Below are positions 1 to 9,226 of a stretch of 64,000 nt of DNA, one piece after another (position 1 is the stretch's first letter; every line of letters begins with the position of its first letter). Source of the DNA: Moritella viscosa (GTDB lineage Bacteria; Pseudomonadota; Gammaproteobacteria; Enterobacterales; Moritellaceae); assembly GCA_000953735.1 (NCBI GenBank), contig LN554852.1, forward strand, positions 558,001-622,000, written 5' to 3'. The notes below the pieces were generated by a model. The model saw only the letters and a program-made list of their open reading frames with translations. It was not told the DNA's origin and did no database searches. Both the position numbers and the translations under genes were made by a program.

Positions 1-1
1 T

Positions 2-436
2 ACCAAGACTTTTGTGGTGAACAACTTTCAATTAGGTGAATCGATAAATGTGTTGCCTGTGTTTAATTTTACCTATGCACGTAACTATGGTGCGGCATTT
101 AGTATGCTTGCAGATGCAGACGGCTGGCAGCGTTGGTTTTTTGGCGTAATCGCGGTATCAGTTTCCGGCTTGTTGATTTATTGGTTAAAGAAACAAGCGG
201 CTCAGCAGTATTGGAGCAATATTGCTTACGCACTTATTTTAGGTGGTGCGTTAGGTAATTTATATGATCGTATTATTCATGGCTATGTAATTGATTTTTT
301 ACATGTGTACTGGGATACAAGCCATTTCCCTATCTTCAATTTAGCAGATACTTGGATCTGTATTGGTGCCGCGATGTTAATCTTGGAAGCCATTATGGAA
401 AGTAAAAATGACAAGGAATCATCAAATGACAGTTAA
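2..436 (+). CDS. lspA: Lipoprotein signal peptidase II, 5'-truncated by window edge
   Basis: Inner-membrane aspartyl peptidase that removes the signal peptide from diacylated prolipoproteins. The reading frame is open to the window edge, so the N-terminus (about 25-30 residues by comparison with the usual 160-170) lies outside; the GTG at 14 is internal. The family block ARNYGAAFS is visible, as are both conserved aspartate regions, in GNLYDRIIHGYVIDF and FNLADTWICIGA, which hold the catalytic dyad. Three hydrophobic membrane segments remain. Its 3' end overlaps the upstream part of fkpB, and fkpB-ispH follow closely, the lspA-fkpB-ispH order common in gammaproteobacteria. Confidence 0.95.
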   Translation, partial: TKTFVVNNFQLGESINVLPVFNFTYARNYGAAFSMLADADGWQRWFFGVIAVSVSGLLIYWLKKQAAQQYWSNIAYALILGGALGNLYDRIIHGYVIDFLHVYWDTSHFPIFNLADTWICIGAAMLILEAIMESKNDKESSNDS

Positions 437-872
437 CGTAGCAACAATTGGTAACGATAGCCAAGTACTAATGCATTTTACTATTACCTTAGCAGATGGC
501 TCTGTTGCTGATAGTACTGAACTACAAGGTAAGCCTGCCAAGTTAGTGATTGGTGATGGTAGCTTAACGCCTAATTTTGAACGCTGTTTATTAGGTTTAA
601 CTGTCGGTGATAAAAACAAGTTTGAGCTGCAACCTGAAGATGCATTCGGACAGCCTAATCCAGATAATATTTATTATTTAGACCGCGCTAAATTTACCGA
701 AGTAAAAGCGGAAGTCGGTTTGATTGTTGGCTTTACTCAGCCAGACGGTGCTGAATTACCAGGTATGATCCGTGATGTGATTGGTGACTCGGTAACTGTC
801 GATTTTAATCATCCGTTAGCTGGACAAGTTGTAACGTTTAAAGTTGAAATTTTAGAAATTAATGTAGAATAA
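426..872 (+). CDS. fkpB: FKBP-type peptidyl-prolyl cis-trans isomerase (SlpA type)
   Basis: Cytoplasmic prolyl isomerase/chaperone of the FkpB (SlpA) type, 148 residues. The family phrases LGLTVGDKNKFELQPEDAFG and DFNHPLAGQ (C-terminal FKBP strand with the IF-domain region between) are clear. I use ATG 426 (MTVNV) rather than ATG 408. An AAGGA at 413-417 sits 8 nt before 426, and the shorter N-terminus matches the family. The start lies inside lspA (11-nt overlap), so translation is probably coupled. ispH follows after 9 nt. Confidence 0.93.
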   Translation: MTVNVATIGNDSQVLMHFTITLADGSVADSTELQGKPAKLVIGDGSLTPNFERCLLGLTVGDKNKFELQPEDAFGQPNPDNIYYLDRAKFTEVKAEVGLIVGFTQPDGAELPGMIRDVIGDSVTVDFNHPLAGQVVTFKVEILEINVE

Positions 873-881
873 ATAAGGTTT

Positions 882-1829
882 ATGATGGAAATTTTACTCG
901 CGAACCCTCGTGGCTTCTGTGCTGGTGTTGACCGTGCTATTAGTATTGTTGAACGTGCGCTTGAGCTGTTTGAAACCCCTGTTTATGTACGTCACGAAGT
1001 CGTGCATAACCGCTATGTGGTGGATGGCTTAAAAGAGAACGGTGCTATTTTTGTCGAAGAACTTGATGAAGTACCAGACGGTCGAGTGGTTATTTTTAGT
1101 GCGCATGGCGTATCTAAAGCGGTACAAGCCGAAGCTAAACGTCGTGACCTAAAAGTATTTGATGCAACTTGTCCGCTTGTGACAAAAGTACATATGGAAG
1201 TGACTCGTGCGAGTCGCCGTGGTATTGAATGTGTATTGATTGGTCATAAGGGTCACCCTGAAGTCGAAGGTACTATGGGTCAGTATGACAATGCTGATGG
1301 TGGTATGTATCTGGTTGAGTCGATTGCGGATGTTGCCGTTTTAGATGTTAAAGATGTGACAAACCTAACTTATAGCTCACAGACTACGTTATCGGTAGAT
1401 GATTGCTCAGCTATTATTGACGCACTGCGTGAACGTTTCCCAGAAATTAGGGGACCACGTAAAGATGATATTTGTTACGCAACACAGAATCGTCAGGATG
1501 CGGTATCTAAACTAGCAAGCATGGTTGATATTATGTTTGTGGTTGGTTCTAAAAATTCATCAAACTCGAACCGTCTACGTGAAAAATCTGAAAACCTTGG
1601 TGTCCCGTCTTACCTTATTGATAATGCAGGTGATATTGACCCTGTATTATTGGAAGGTAAAGCTAAGATTGGTGTTACAGCAGGCGCGTCTGCACCTAAA
1701 GTGTTGATCGATCAGGTTGTTGAAAAGCTCCAAGAATACGGAGGTAAACTGGTGACTGAAGTCGAAGGGCGTCCAGAAAATACGATATTTGAAGTGCCAG
1801 CCGAATTACGTGTTAAGCAAGTAAATTAA
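882..1829 (+). CDS. ispH: 4-hydroxy-3-methylbut-2-enyl diphosphate reductase
   Basis: Last enzyme of the MEP isoprenoid pathway. It reductively converts HMBPP to IPP and DMAPP with a [4Fe-4S] cluster in the cytoplasm. The three cluster cysteines are seen in [24 protein letters not shown] and [11 protein letters not shown]. Substrate-binding motifs ([36 protein letters not shown]) are intact. Length is 315, as expected. ATG occurs at 882 and 885; AAGG at 875-878 favours 885 slightly, giving 314 residues. It ends the lspA-fkpB-ispH group; about 250 nt follow before pilV. ispB elsewhere in the window uses the product downstream. Confidence 0.97.
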   Translation: MMEILLANPRGFCAGVDRAISIVERALELFETPVYVRHEVVHNRYVVDGLKENGAIFVEELDEVPDGRVVIFSAHGVSKAVQAEAKRRDLKVFDATCPLVTKVHMEVTRASRRGIECVLIGHKGHPEVEGTMGQYDNADGGMYLVESIADVAVLDVKDVTNLTYSSQTTLSVDDCSAIIDALRERFPEIRGPRKDDICYATQNRQDAVSKLASMVDIMFVVGSKNSSNSNRLREKSENLGVPSYLIDNAGDIDPVLLEGKAKIGVTAGASAPKVLIDQVVEKLQEYGGKLVTEVEGRPENTIFEVPAELRVKQVN

Positions 1830-2079
1830 CTCGCGCTATTGATAGGCTCGTTTAGTCATCGACTCGACGAGCTTTATCCACTCATAAACTCTTTTTAACT
1901 AATATCTAATATCTCGCCTCTATACCCTATAATTTTATTTGAATACCTACTTGGTTTGCTACCGCATTGAATCATTGATTTAATTAATGCTGAGTCTCAC
2001 AGAATAAAATGCGTCGTGTTTACATAAAATAAACATATGTGTAACATGGTGGTGTCTAAATTATTTAAGTGAGTTAGTT

Positions 2080-2520
2080 ATGCAATCTAGAAAGGAATCT
2101 GGATTCAGTCTCATTGAAGTGATGATCTCATCATTCATCCTTGCCGTTGGCCTGTTGGGCATCGTGGCATTGCAAGGGATTGCGAAGAAATCATTAGCAG
2201 ATACAGACAAGCAAATTGAAGCTTCATATCTTGCGCGTACGGCGTTGCAAGAGTTACGGGCGAATACTGCTTGGATTAACCCCTCTTCAAGTTCATCAGA
2301 GACTCAAAATGAAATACTCACCAGCATTCTTACCAATGTGGCAAGCTCTGCTAAGCGTAGTAATATGGACTTATGTCGTAATATCGGAGCTACCGTTACG
2401 GTTGCTGTTAGCTGGCAAGTTCAAGGAGTAGACGCTGCAGAAGCGAGTAAAAACTGTGGGACCCCAGTAACGAATCGTCGACAAGTAATGCTAACTAGCT
2501 TCATCAAGGGGGCTATATGA
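2080..2520 (+). CDS. pilV: Type IV pilus minor pilin PilV
   Basis: Minor pilin with a class III (prepilin peptidase) leader. A short basic leader MQSRKESG is followed by the cleavage junction G|FSLIEV, with Glu at mature position 5 and a roughly 20-residue hydrophobic helix. The rest has the small disulfide-type C-terminal half of PilV (two Cys). It is the first gene of a tightly overlapping minor-pilin operon: its TGA overlaps the pilW ATG by 4 nt. PilV is expected to sit in the PilV-PilW-PilX-PilY1 tip complex that primes pilus assembly. The usual preceding gene, fimU/fimT, is absent: only 250 nt separate pilV from ispH. Confidence 0.9.
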   Translation: MQSRKESGFSLIEVMISSFILAVGLLGIVALQGIAKKSLADTDKQIEASYLARTALQELRANTAWINPSSSSSETQNEILTSILTNVASSAKRSNMDLCRNIGATVTVAVSWQVQGVDAAEASKNCGTPVTNRRQVMLTSFIKGAI

Positions 2521-3497
2521 GAGCGAAGCAAGCGGGCTTTAATTTAGTTGAACTGATGATTGCGCTGGTTATTGGTTTGGTGCTTATGGTGTCTATCACA
2601 ACGATGTTTGTGGATACCAAAGTCTCGGCTAATCGATCTTCAACCGTTTCCAATTTACAGCAACAGGCACAATTGGCCTTGCAAGTATTAGTGGAAGACG
2701 TACGAGCTATCGGTAGTTTTGCTGAATTTTCTGGCGGTGGACTTGCTGATATCCAAGTGCCTAAGAATATTGCCGCTGGTGATTGTAGTGTGGTGCCAGT
2801 CGGTGGTCCCGCGGCTGATGATAATTTACATTTTCCAGATAAAGCCAATTGGATCGTGAGGACGCCGATTGATGGAGTCATTAATGTTACTGTCGCTAAT
2901 TGTTTTGAGAATGAAAACGATGAGAATGATGATGGTTATGCTCTTGCAGCAAACAGTGACGTATTGTCGATAGCACGTATTCGGGGAGTGATTACCCCTA
3001 ATCCTCAAGCTAATCGTTATTATGTTGCGATTTCACCTATGCAAGCGCAGTTATTTACAGGTACAGCCCCTAGTATAGCTAACGCCGAAATATATCCTTA
3101 CTTACATCACACCTATTTTGTCCAAGCGCATGATACAAATAGCCCCCGATTAAGCCGTTTTAGTCTTATTAACGGTGTATTTATTAATGATTTGGTTGTT
3201 AGCAATATAGAACAAATCCGAATTGATTTTGGTGTCGACACTAACGGTGATGGCCGACCTGAAAGTTACCTTGCAAGCAGTAATATTACCGACTTGATGT
3301 GGCGTACTAATCAGCTTATATCTGCGCGTATTTATGTATTAGCACGTGCTAAGAATAGAGATTTAACATTAAACAATGATGCCACGTTTAACGACAGGTT
3401 TAGTCCGTTTAATCCGCCTGATGATGATAATTATCGTCGTTTTTTATTATCAACAACGGTCGTGATAAAAAATAACATGATGGCGGTGACACAATGA
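2517..3497 (+). CDS. pilW: Type IV pilus minor pilin PilW
   Basis: Large minor pilin of 326 residues, a typical PilW length. The N-terminus is MRAKQAG|FNLVELMIAL, so it has a prepilin peptidase site with Glu5 and a long hydrophobic helix (to about residue 32). The C-terminal part is a PilW-type region containing VDTNGDGRPESY, an aspartate-rich calcium-like loop near residue 240. It overlaps pilV (4 nt) and pilX (4 nt), which implies one transcript with translational coupling. Role inferred from family: core component of the priming/tip complex, exported with PilV, PilX and PilY1. Confidence 0.9.
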   Translation: MRAKQAGFNLVELMIALVIGLVLMVSITTMFVDTKVSANRSSTVSNLQQQAQLALQVLVEDVRAIGSFAEFSGGGLADIQVPKNIAAGDCSVVPVGGPAADDNLHFPDKANWIVRTPIDGVINVTVANCFENENDENDDGYALAANSDVLSIARIRGVITPNPQANRYYVAISPMQAQLFTGTAPSIANAEIYPYLHHTYFVQAHDTNSPRLSRFSLINGVFINDLVVSNIEQIRIDFGVDTNGDGRPESYLASSNITDLMWRTNQLISARIYVLARAKNRDLTLNNDATFNDRFSPFNPPDDDNYRRFLLSTTVVIKNNMMAVTQ

Positions 3498-3928
3498 AAA
3501 ACCAGCGAGGCGTTACCTTATTTATTGTGATTATTATATTGGTTGTCATTACTTCATTGGCTGCTGCCGTGATAACCCAAACACGATTAGGACAACATTC
3601 GATAGGTTTGACGCAAGACAAATTAGCGAATGAGCAAGCGTTATTAGGCAGCGTTAGTGAAGTGATGAGTAACCCTAATTTAATTAACGATATTATGGCG
3701 TGGGGGGAGGGTGCTAGTTCCGCTTTAAGTACGAGCGGTACTTCGCATGTGACTCTAGAGCAGCGCGGAGAAGGTCATTGTAAGCGAAGTGAAAATGCTT
3801 CGAGTGTCAATTTAATTAACTGTCGATTTGTGAAAATGGATTTTACACAAAACGATGGCCCGCGAGTTAAAGGTCTAGCAATGACCGCTGGCGTAGAACA
3901 GCAATTTTTGGCAGTGAAAAATAAATAG
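3494..3928 (+). CDS. pilX: Type IV pilus minor pilin PilX
   Basis: A 144-residue protein whose N-terminus reads MKNQRG|VTLFIVII. It has a prepilin-like Gly junction but no Glu5, as is usual for PilX (and for GspK in type II secretion), where the missing Glu is thought to place the subunit at the tip. The sequence after the helix is poorly conserved, so the call rests on the N-terminus and on position between pilW and pilY1. It overlaps pilW by 4 nt (ATGA) and pilY1 begins 9 nt after its stop, with GGAAT nearby as ribosome site. Confidence 0.85.
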   Translation: MKNQRGVTLFIVIIILVVITSLAAAVITQTRLGQHSIGLTQDKLANEQALLGSVSEVMSNPNLINDIMAWGEGASSALSTSGTSHVTLEQRGEGHCKRSENASSVNLINCRFVKMDFTQNDGPRVKGLAMTAGVEQQFLAVKNK

Positions 3929-3937
3929 GAATAGGCA

Positions 3938-6900
3938 ATGAAAAGGATTTTCAAACCAGTCAGTATCGTCTTGTTAGCCATATTAAGTCTCAGCGTTATT
4001 GCTGATGAAAGTGAGATTTATCAAGCTGAATTAAAAAATAGAGAACCACAAGTTCTTATTATTCTCGATACATCTTCACACATGAAAGATAAGGTTGATT
4101 ATCCTTACCCTCGCCGTTATGACCCACATATTGCTTACCCCCCGGTATCAGACACCTTGGGTGAAAAGTTGACAGATAACTTATTTGGTGATGAATTTTA
4201 TTATTATTCTCAAACCTCAGATGCTGTTGGTTTAGATCATAGCTCCCTTATTGCTATTGCAAAAGAGGGGCTAGAAAATCCAGAAACGCCTTTAAATCCT
4301 GCATATATTAATTTTGTAAAAACGATCCCTCGTCTTGGTTCTAATGATAAATTTGAATCGTTAGAGATGAATTGCTTTATGGCACTCAAAGATTTAGAAG
4401 GTGAGTTAGGGGCTTTTCAGGACTTCTATCAACGTTGGCAGAAAAAGGGGGTTGAATGGGGTTGGTGGGGATTATTCTATATCCCTCAAACAAAATATAG
4501 CTGGCAAAAAATTGGTGAGAAAACTAATTTTATTGAAGAGTTAAAAAATATATTTAGAGAATTTGGCCCTCTGGGCAGAGCGGCGGCTAATCTGGTCCCG
4601 AATTTTGTATATAACTATGTTGATTGCAAGACTGATATCGAAACAACAGGTAAAGACGGTAAAAAAAATCCAGGTTATGAACATAATCAAATAATGCCAC
4701 GACCTGAAGGTGGCTACATAGGTAAAGATACTGATGGGAATGATAAATATTCAGGTGATGGTGTAAATGATAACTATGCAGAAGACTTAAATAGACAAGG
4801 CTACCCAGTTGCAGGCTCAGAATCTATTTTGGATTTAAGTAATCTTGATAATGGAACCTGGGATTCAATTTGGCATGCTGGTTATGGTAGCACGCCTCAT
4901 TCGATCACGGAGTCTGAAAATAAAGCGTATGTCTACTCTGAAAATTTAGTTAAATGGGCAGAACTGGCTAAAAATGGCAGTGTGGTTGATGGTAATTTTA
5001 AGCTGTCCAACTTACAAATAGCAAAGAAAGTCATTCTTGATTTGATGTTGGATACAAGGGATATAAAAACAGGCCTGGAAGTTTTTAATTCAAATGAAGG
5101 TTATAAACTTTGGTCTAAAATCGCGAATAATCATGGTGGACGGATTTTATCTGGTATTAAAACCTATGACACTAATTCTGCTCGTGTGCTTAAAAATAAA
5201 GTCGGCGATATTATTACGACAAGGAGAAATCGGGCTGGTCTCTGCGAAAGTTTATACGAAGGGTATTTATATCTTTATGGTAAACAGATCAAATATGGAG
5301 ATAAATTCTCTCTGTTGTCTAAACCTAATCGAGATCGAAGCGTTGAAGAGGATGACAATGACAGCAGTAACAACTCCGAGGATAATGATGATAATGATGA
5401 CCGTAAATATATCAACCCATTAATGGAATGGAGTCAAACTTGTCAAACAGAGGCATATATCATTATTGTTTCGCCTGGTTACCATGATGTTACAGATAGT
5501 CCCTTTAACTTTTTAAAATGTAAAAGTATTATTAATGCACATGATCACGATGATGACGCAAATTCAGAAATTAAAAGCTTACCGAATGCCGACGTAAGCA
5601 AAGCTGTCGATATGGCTGATACTGATTGTAAGAAAAACTATATGCCAGTTTTGTCGCACTGGCTCGCGACGAATGATATGAACCCTAGTACGCCCGATGT
5701 AACCGAACGTATTATTACTTATACTGTGGGTATTGGTACTGTGGATGAGAATGATAATACTAGGATTCCGGCAGCGAATGAAAACTTACTCGATAAGACT
5801 GCTGAAAATGGAGGGGGGAAATACTATCGTGCATCCGATGCTAACGCACTAAGAACTCAGTTATTAAATGCTTTTAATGATATAAGAGCAAGACAAAATA
5901 GTACTGCAAGTAATGTAGGCACTTCTATAGATTCAAGTTACGCGACTCAAAATAGCGGTAATGTTTATTATTCTATGTTTGAAGCCAATGTCACAAGTCG
6001 TTGGATGGGTAATCTGAAGAAGTTTAAGATTACGGATGCTGGTATTTTAAGTGCTTGGAGCAAATCTGCAACATCTACAGCGGATCCAGTCTTCAAGGCT
6101 GCATTAGCCTCTACGGCTTCAGGTGCGAGTTCGACTACGTATTTTAAGGATTCTGTTTATAGTGGCTGGAGTACAAGCGATAAAACTAACTCGATTAAGG
6201 CGGGTGGTGTGGTTGAAGCTTATTCATTACGTTCACCGGTGTCGGGCGCCAGTGCTACATTTAACCCTCGTGAAATCTACTTTAACAATGATGATTTGGC
6301 CGAGCCTCTAGTCGATTTAAATGTAGCTAATTTAAAAACCGCTTATGGTTTTTCAGCTGGTCAGGATAGAGAGCTCGCAATTGAATTAGGTATTGAAGTT
6401 GATGCTAATGATTCGGATGAGGAAATTAGTCAGCATGTTGTTGAAAATATTAATTGGTTGTTAGGGATTGATGCGACAGGGCAAGAGTATCGAAAGGATA
6501 TTTTTGGAGACCCGATGCATTCTTCTCCCCTGGTTATCCAGTTTGGGGATTCCACTCATCCGATGAACCCACAAATATTTATCGGTACTAATGCTGGGTT
6601 CTTCCATGCATTTGAAGACAAAGGACGAGCAGTAGAAGAGAAGTGGGCTTTTATTCCTAAGAATAAATTAAAGTACGCACTTTCATTACGCGGTAGTGGT
6701 GTATTGGCCGCAGGTGTTCAACGTGAATATGGAATTGATGGTTCTGCTGTTGATATTAAATATTCTGACTCGACACAAGTAAAGCATCTCGTTACATTTG
6801 GGATGCGTAGAGGTGGCAGTGCTTATTACACGATAGATCTTGGTGTTGGTACCGAAGCACCATCATTGAAATGGAGTGTGGATAGTACAACGAATAAATC

Positions 6901-8077
6901 CAATCAAAATTATACGGAATTAGGACAGACGTGGTCTAAACCGGTCGTGACAAAAGTATTTCAAAGCAGCAGTGAAAGTGATAACAGTAAACCGGTACTG
7001 ATATTTTCTGGAGGTTATGATCCGAGAAAAGATACATGTGCGACTGATTGCTCTGGTCAAGATACAAAAGGACGGGCGATTTATGTGGTTGATGCGTTAA
7101 CTGGGGATATCATTAAAGCTTTTGAAAATGGCACCAGTAGCCATAGCTTTGAAGATGGCATTGCTAGTCAAGTCGCTGTACTTGATAGTGATGGTGATGG
7201 TTATACTGATCGAATTTATGCCGGAGATACTGGTGGCAATATTTACAGGGTCGATATGCCCGCTGTATTGACTTTATCTGGTTCATCTGTTGATACAGGT
7301 AAATGGAAAGTCAGAAAGCTCGCGAGTTTAGGTGGTAATAGTGAAGGTAATGATCGTCGTTTCTTTAATGCACCTTCAATTGTGAGAGCAAAGGATGGTA
7401 GCAAATTATACGATGGTATATTAATTGGGAGTGGCGATATTACGCGACCGAATTCGGATACAGAGGTTAGAAATTATTTTTATAATATTAAAGATGACTC
7501 TCTTTATCCTACGGTTTGGGGAAATGGTACGGGCGATTCACCTTTGATTGCCAGCGATTTAGCCACAATATTATATTCACCAGTGCTTGATCCAAACAAT
7601 GAAGATGTGACACCTGCATCTATACCAACTGATATTGAAAATAATATTAACGGGTGGCAATTTGAGCTGAATGAAGACGATGCCGCTGATGGCACGTATG
7701 GCGGTGAAAAATCACTCGGTAATGCTGTTGTTATCAATGGCGTGGTACATTTTAATACCTACACCCCTTTTACTAACGATTATATTGTTACAGCTCAGCA
7801 ATGCGTCTTTAATCAATCAGGAAATAGTCACTATTATCAGGCTAATATGAATACGGGTAAAATCAAGTTTTATCGCCGTTTAGCCAATGTAGTAGCGAAA
7901 GATCTTTCTGTTCATGCTCGCATTTATAATGGTAAGTCCATATTGCGTATACTCGGTGCAGGTAAGGGCGATAGTACGACTGTAGATGGTGCACCAACGT
8001 TAACAGGGCTGATCGACACCGCTGTCACGCTAACTCCTAAATGGACCTACCGTTACTTCAATGAGGCGGTGCAGTAA
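3938..8077 (+). CDS. pilY1: Type IV pilus tip adhesin/assembly protein PilY1
   Basis: A 1379-residue secreted protein. A signal peptide covers about residues 1-22. Next is a von Willebrand A-like region starting with VLIILDTSSHM near residue 41, with further VWA strands (ITYTVGIGTV, near 593). An acidic low-complexity insert lies at about 467-490. The C-terminal PilY1 beta-propeller begins near 860 (DPMHSSPLVI) and contains the calcium loop DSDGDGYTD near residue 1083 followed by YAGDTGGNIYRVD. The MIDAS-like motif here is DTSSH instead of the usual DxSxS (DTSGS). Family role: calcium-dependent control of pilus extension, surface adhesion and mechanosensing. It is flanked by minor pilins and its stop overlaps the pilE start by one base. 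Confidence 0.9.
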   Translation: MKRIFKPVSIVLLAILSLSVIADESEIYQAELKNREPQVLIILDTSSHMKDKVDYPYPRRYDPHIAYPPVSDTLGEKLTDNLFGDEFYYYSQTSDAVGLDHSSLIAIAKEGLENPETPLNPAYINFVKTIPRLGSNDKFESLEMNCFMALKDLEGELGAFQDFYQRWQKKGVEWGWWGLFYIPQTKYSWQKIGEKTNFIEELKNIFREFGPLGRAAANLVPNFVYNYVDCKTDIETTGKDGKKNPGYEHNQIMPRPEGGYIGKDTDGNDKYSGDGVNDNYAEDLNRQGYPVAGSESILDLSNLDNGTWDSIWHAGYGSTPHSITESENKAYVYSENLVKWAELAKNGSVVDGNFKLSNLQIAKKVILDLMLDTRDIKTGLEVFNSNEGYKLWSKIANNHGGRILSGIKTYDTNSARVLKNKVGDIITTRRNRAGLCESLYEGYLYLYGKQIKYGDKFSLLSKPNRDRSVEEDDNDSSNNSEDNDDNDDRKYINPLMEWSQTCQTEAYIIIVSPGYHDVTDSPFNFLKCKSIINAHDHDDDANSEIKSLPNADVSKAVDMADTDCKKNYMPVLSHWLATNDMNPSTPDVTERIITYTVGIGTVDENDNTRIPAANENLLDKTAENGGGKYYRASDANALRTQLLNAFNDIRARQNSTASNVGTSIDSSYATQNSGNVYYSMFEANVTSRWMGNLKKFKITDAGILSAWSKSATSTADPVFKAALASTASGASSTTYFKDSVYSGWSTSDKTNSIKAGGVVEAYSLRSPVSGASATFNPREIYFNNDDLAEPLVDLNVANLKTAYGFSAGQDRELAIELGIEVDANDSDEEISQHVVENINWLLGIDATGQEYRKDIFGDPMHSSPLVIQFGDSTHPMNPQIFIGTNAGFFHAFEDKGRAVEEKWAFIPKNKLKYALSLRGSGVLAAGVQREYGIDGSAVDIKYSDSTQVKHLVTFGMRRGGSAYYTIDLGVGTEAPSLKWSVDSTTNKSNQNYTELGQTWSKPVVTKVFQSSSESDNSKPVLIFSGGYDPRKDTCATDCSGQDTKGRAIYVVDALTGDIIKAFENGTSSHSFEDGIASQVAVLDSDGDGYTDRIYAGDTGGNIYRVDMPAVLTLSGSSVDTGKWKVRKLASLGGNSEGNDRRFFNAPSIVRAKDGSKLYDGILIGSGDITRPNSDTEVRNYFYNIKDDSLYPTVWGNGTGDSPLIASDLATILYSPVLDPNNEDVTPASIPTDIENNINGWQFELNEDDAADGTYGGEKSLGNAVVINGVVHFNTYTPFTNDYIVTAQQCVFNQSGNSHYYQANMNTGKIKFYRRLANVVAKDLSVHARIYNGKSILRILGAGKGDSTTVDGAPTLTGLIDTAVTLTPKWTYRYFNEAVQ

Positions 8078-8523
8078 TGATAACTATAATGACAACGAAA
8101 CAAACAGGTTTTACCCTGGTTGAATTGATGATCGTCATCGCTATTATCGGCATTTTAGCGGGTATTGGTTACCCTTCTTACAGTGCTTATATTATGAATA
8201 ACAATCGTAATGATGCAAAAACGGCATTGTATAAAGCGCAGTTATTACAAGAGCAGTTTTATTTAGATAATAGACAGTATGCAACCTCATTAGCCAGTGG
8301 CGCGGCGAATACTTTATCGGACTCTGGCTGGAATGATGACAGTGACTATTACACCTTTGCACTTGGCGTGAGTAGTACTGTAAACAACTATACGATAATT
8401 GCGACTGTCGAAGCTGGCAGTACGCAGGCTAATGATACAAATTGCGCCTCTTTTACCATTGATAACCTTGGTTCAACGGCGTCGATGAATAGTGAAAATG
8501 AAGCAACAGCAGATTGCTGGTGA
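8077..8523 (+). CDS. pilE: Type IV pilus minor pilin PilE
   Basis: Minor pilin of 144-148 residues, the last gene of the operon. The prepilin junction is KQTG|FTLVELMIVIAIIGILAG with Glu5. Downstream is the typical PilE pattern (GYPSYSAYIMNNNRNDAK, then QLLQEQFYLDN) and a C-terminal cysteine pair (NCASF...ADCW) forming the D-region. ATG 8077 overlaps the pilY1 stop and has AGGCGG about 8-10 nt upstream. ATG 8089 (MTTKQTG) would give the more usual 7-residue leader and is an equally reasonable start. It could be called a generic type IV pilin; gene order supports PilE. Confidence 0.88.
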   Translation: MITIMTTKQTGFTLVELMIVIAIIGILAGIGYPSYSAYIMNNNRNDAKTALYKAQLLQEQFYLDNRQYATSLASGAANTLSDSGWNDDSDYYTFALGVSSTVNNYTIIATVEAGSTQANDTNCASFTIDNLGSTASMNSENEATADCW

Positions 8524-8625
8524 TTTTTATAAAAAAGAAATTTAGCGATTTCATCGATTTAATTACTCGTCTGATTGGCAATTCGAGTTTGCTTCGGTAT
8601 GCTAATAGTTATATTTAGGGGCTAA

Positions 8626-8976
<351 letters not shown>

Positions 8977-9021
8977 TAACTATCAGTGAGATGAGTCGCT
9001 GATAATTGAATGATTTTACAA

Positions 9022-9055
9022 AAACACTGAGCATTTATGTTCGGTGTTTTTTTTT
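9022..9055 (+). terminator. Rho-independent terminator of glnB
   Basis: AACACTGA pairs with TTCGGTGTT across a loop of about nine bases and is followed by a run of nine T. It lies about 45 nt after the glnB stop. Confidence 0.85.
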
Positions 9056-9123
9056 AGCTCCTAAATCTAAGCTGATTCGAACGATTAACACACACAAAAT
9101 CACGGCTCAAGGGCTTCTCTGAG

Positions 9124-9152
9124 TTAGCATTTTGACGCGGTTTGCGTATAAT
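9124..9152 (+). promoter_or_regulatory. Probable sigma-70 promoter of alaS
   Basis: TTAGCA, 17-nt spacer, perfect TATAAT, about 75 nt before the alaS start. The -10 is strong and the -35 moderate. No other gene lies between. Confidence 0.6.
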
Positions 9153-9226
9153 CACCTCATTAACAGATCCGTTTTCATTATTTAATTTAAACAATCGCTC
9201 ATAATTAAAGCACCCAGGACGATTCC

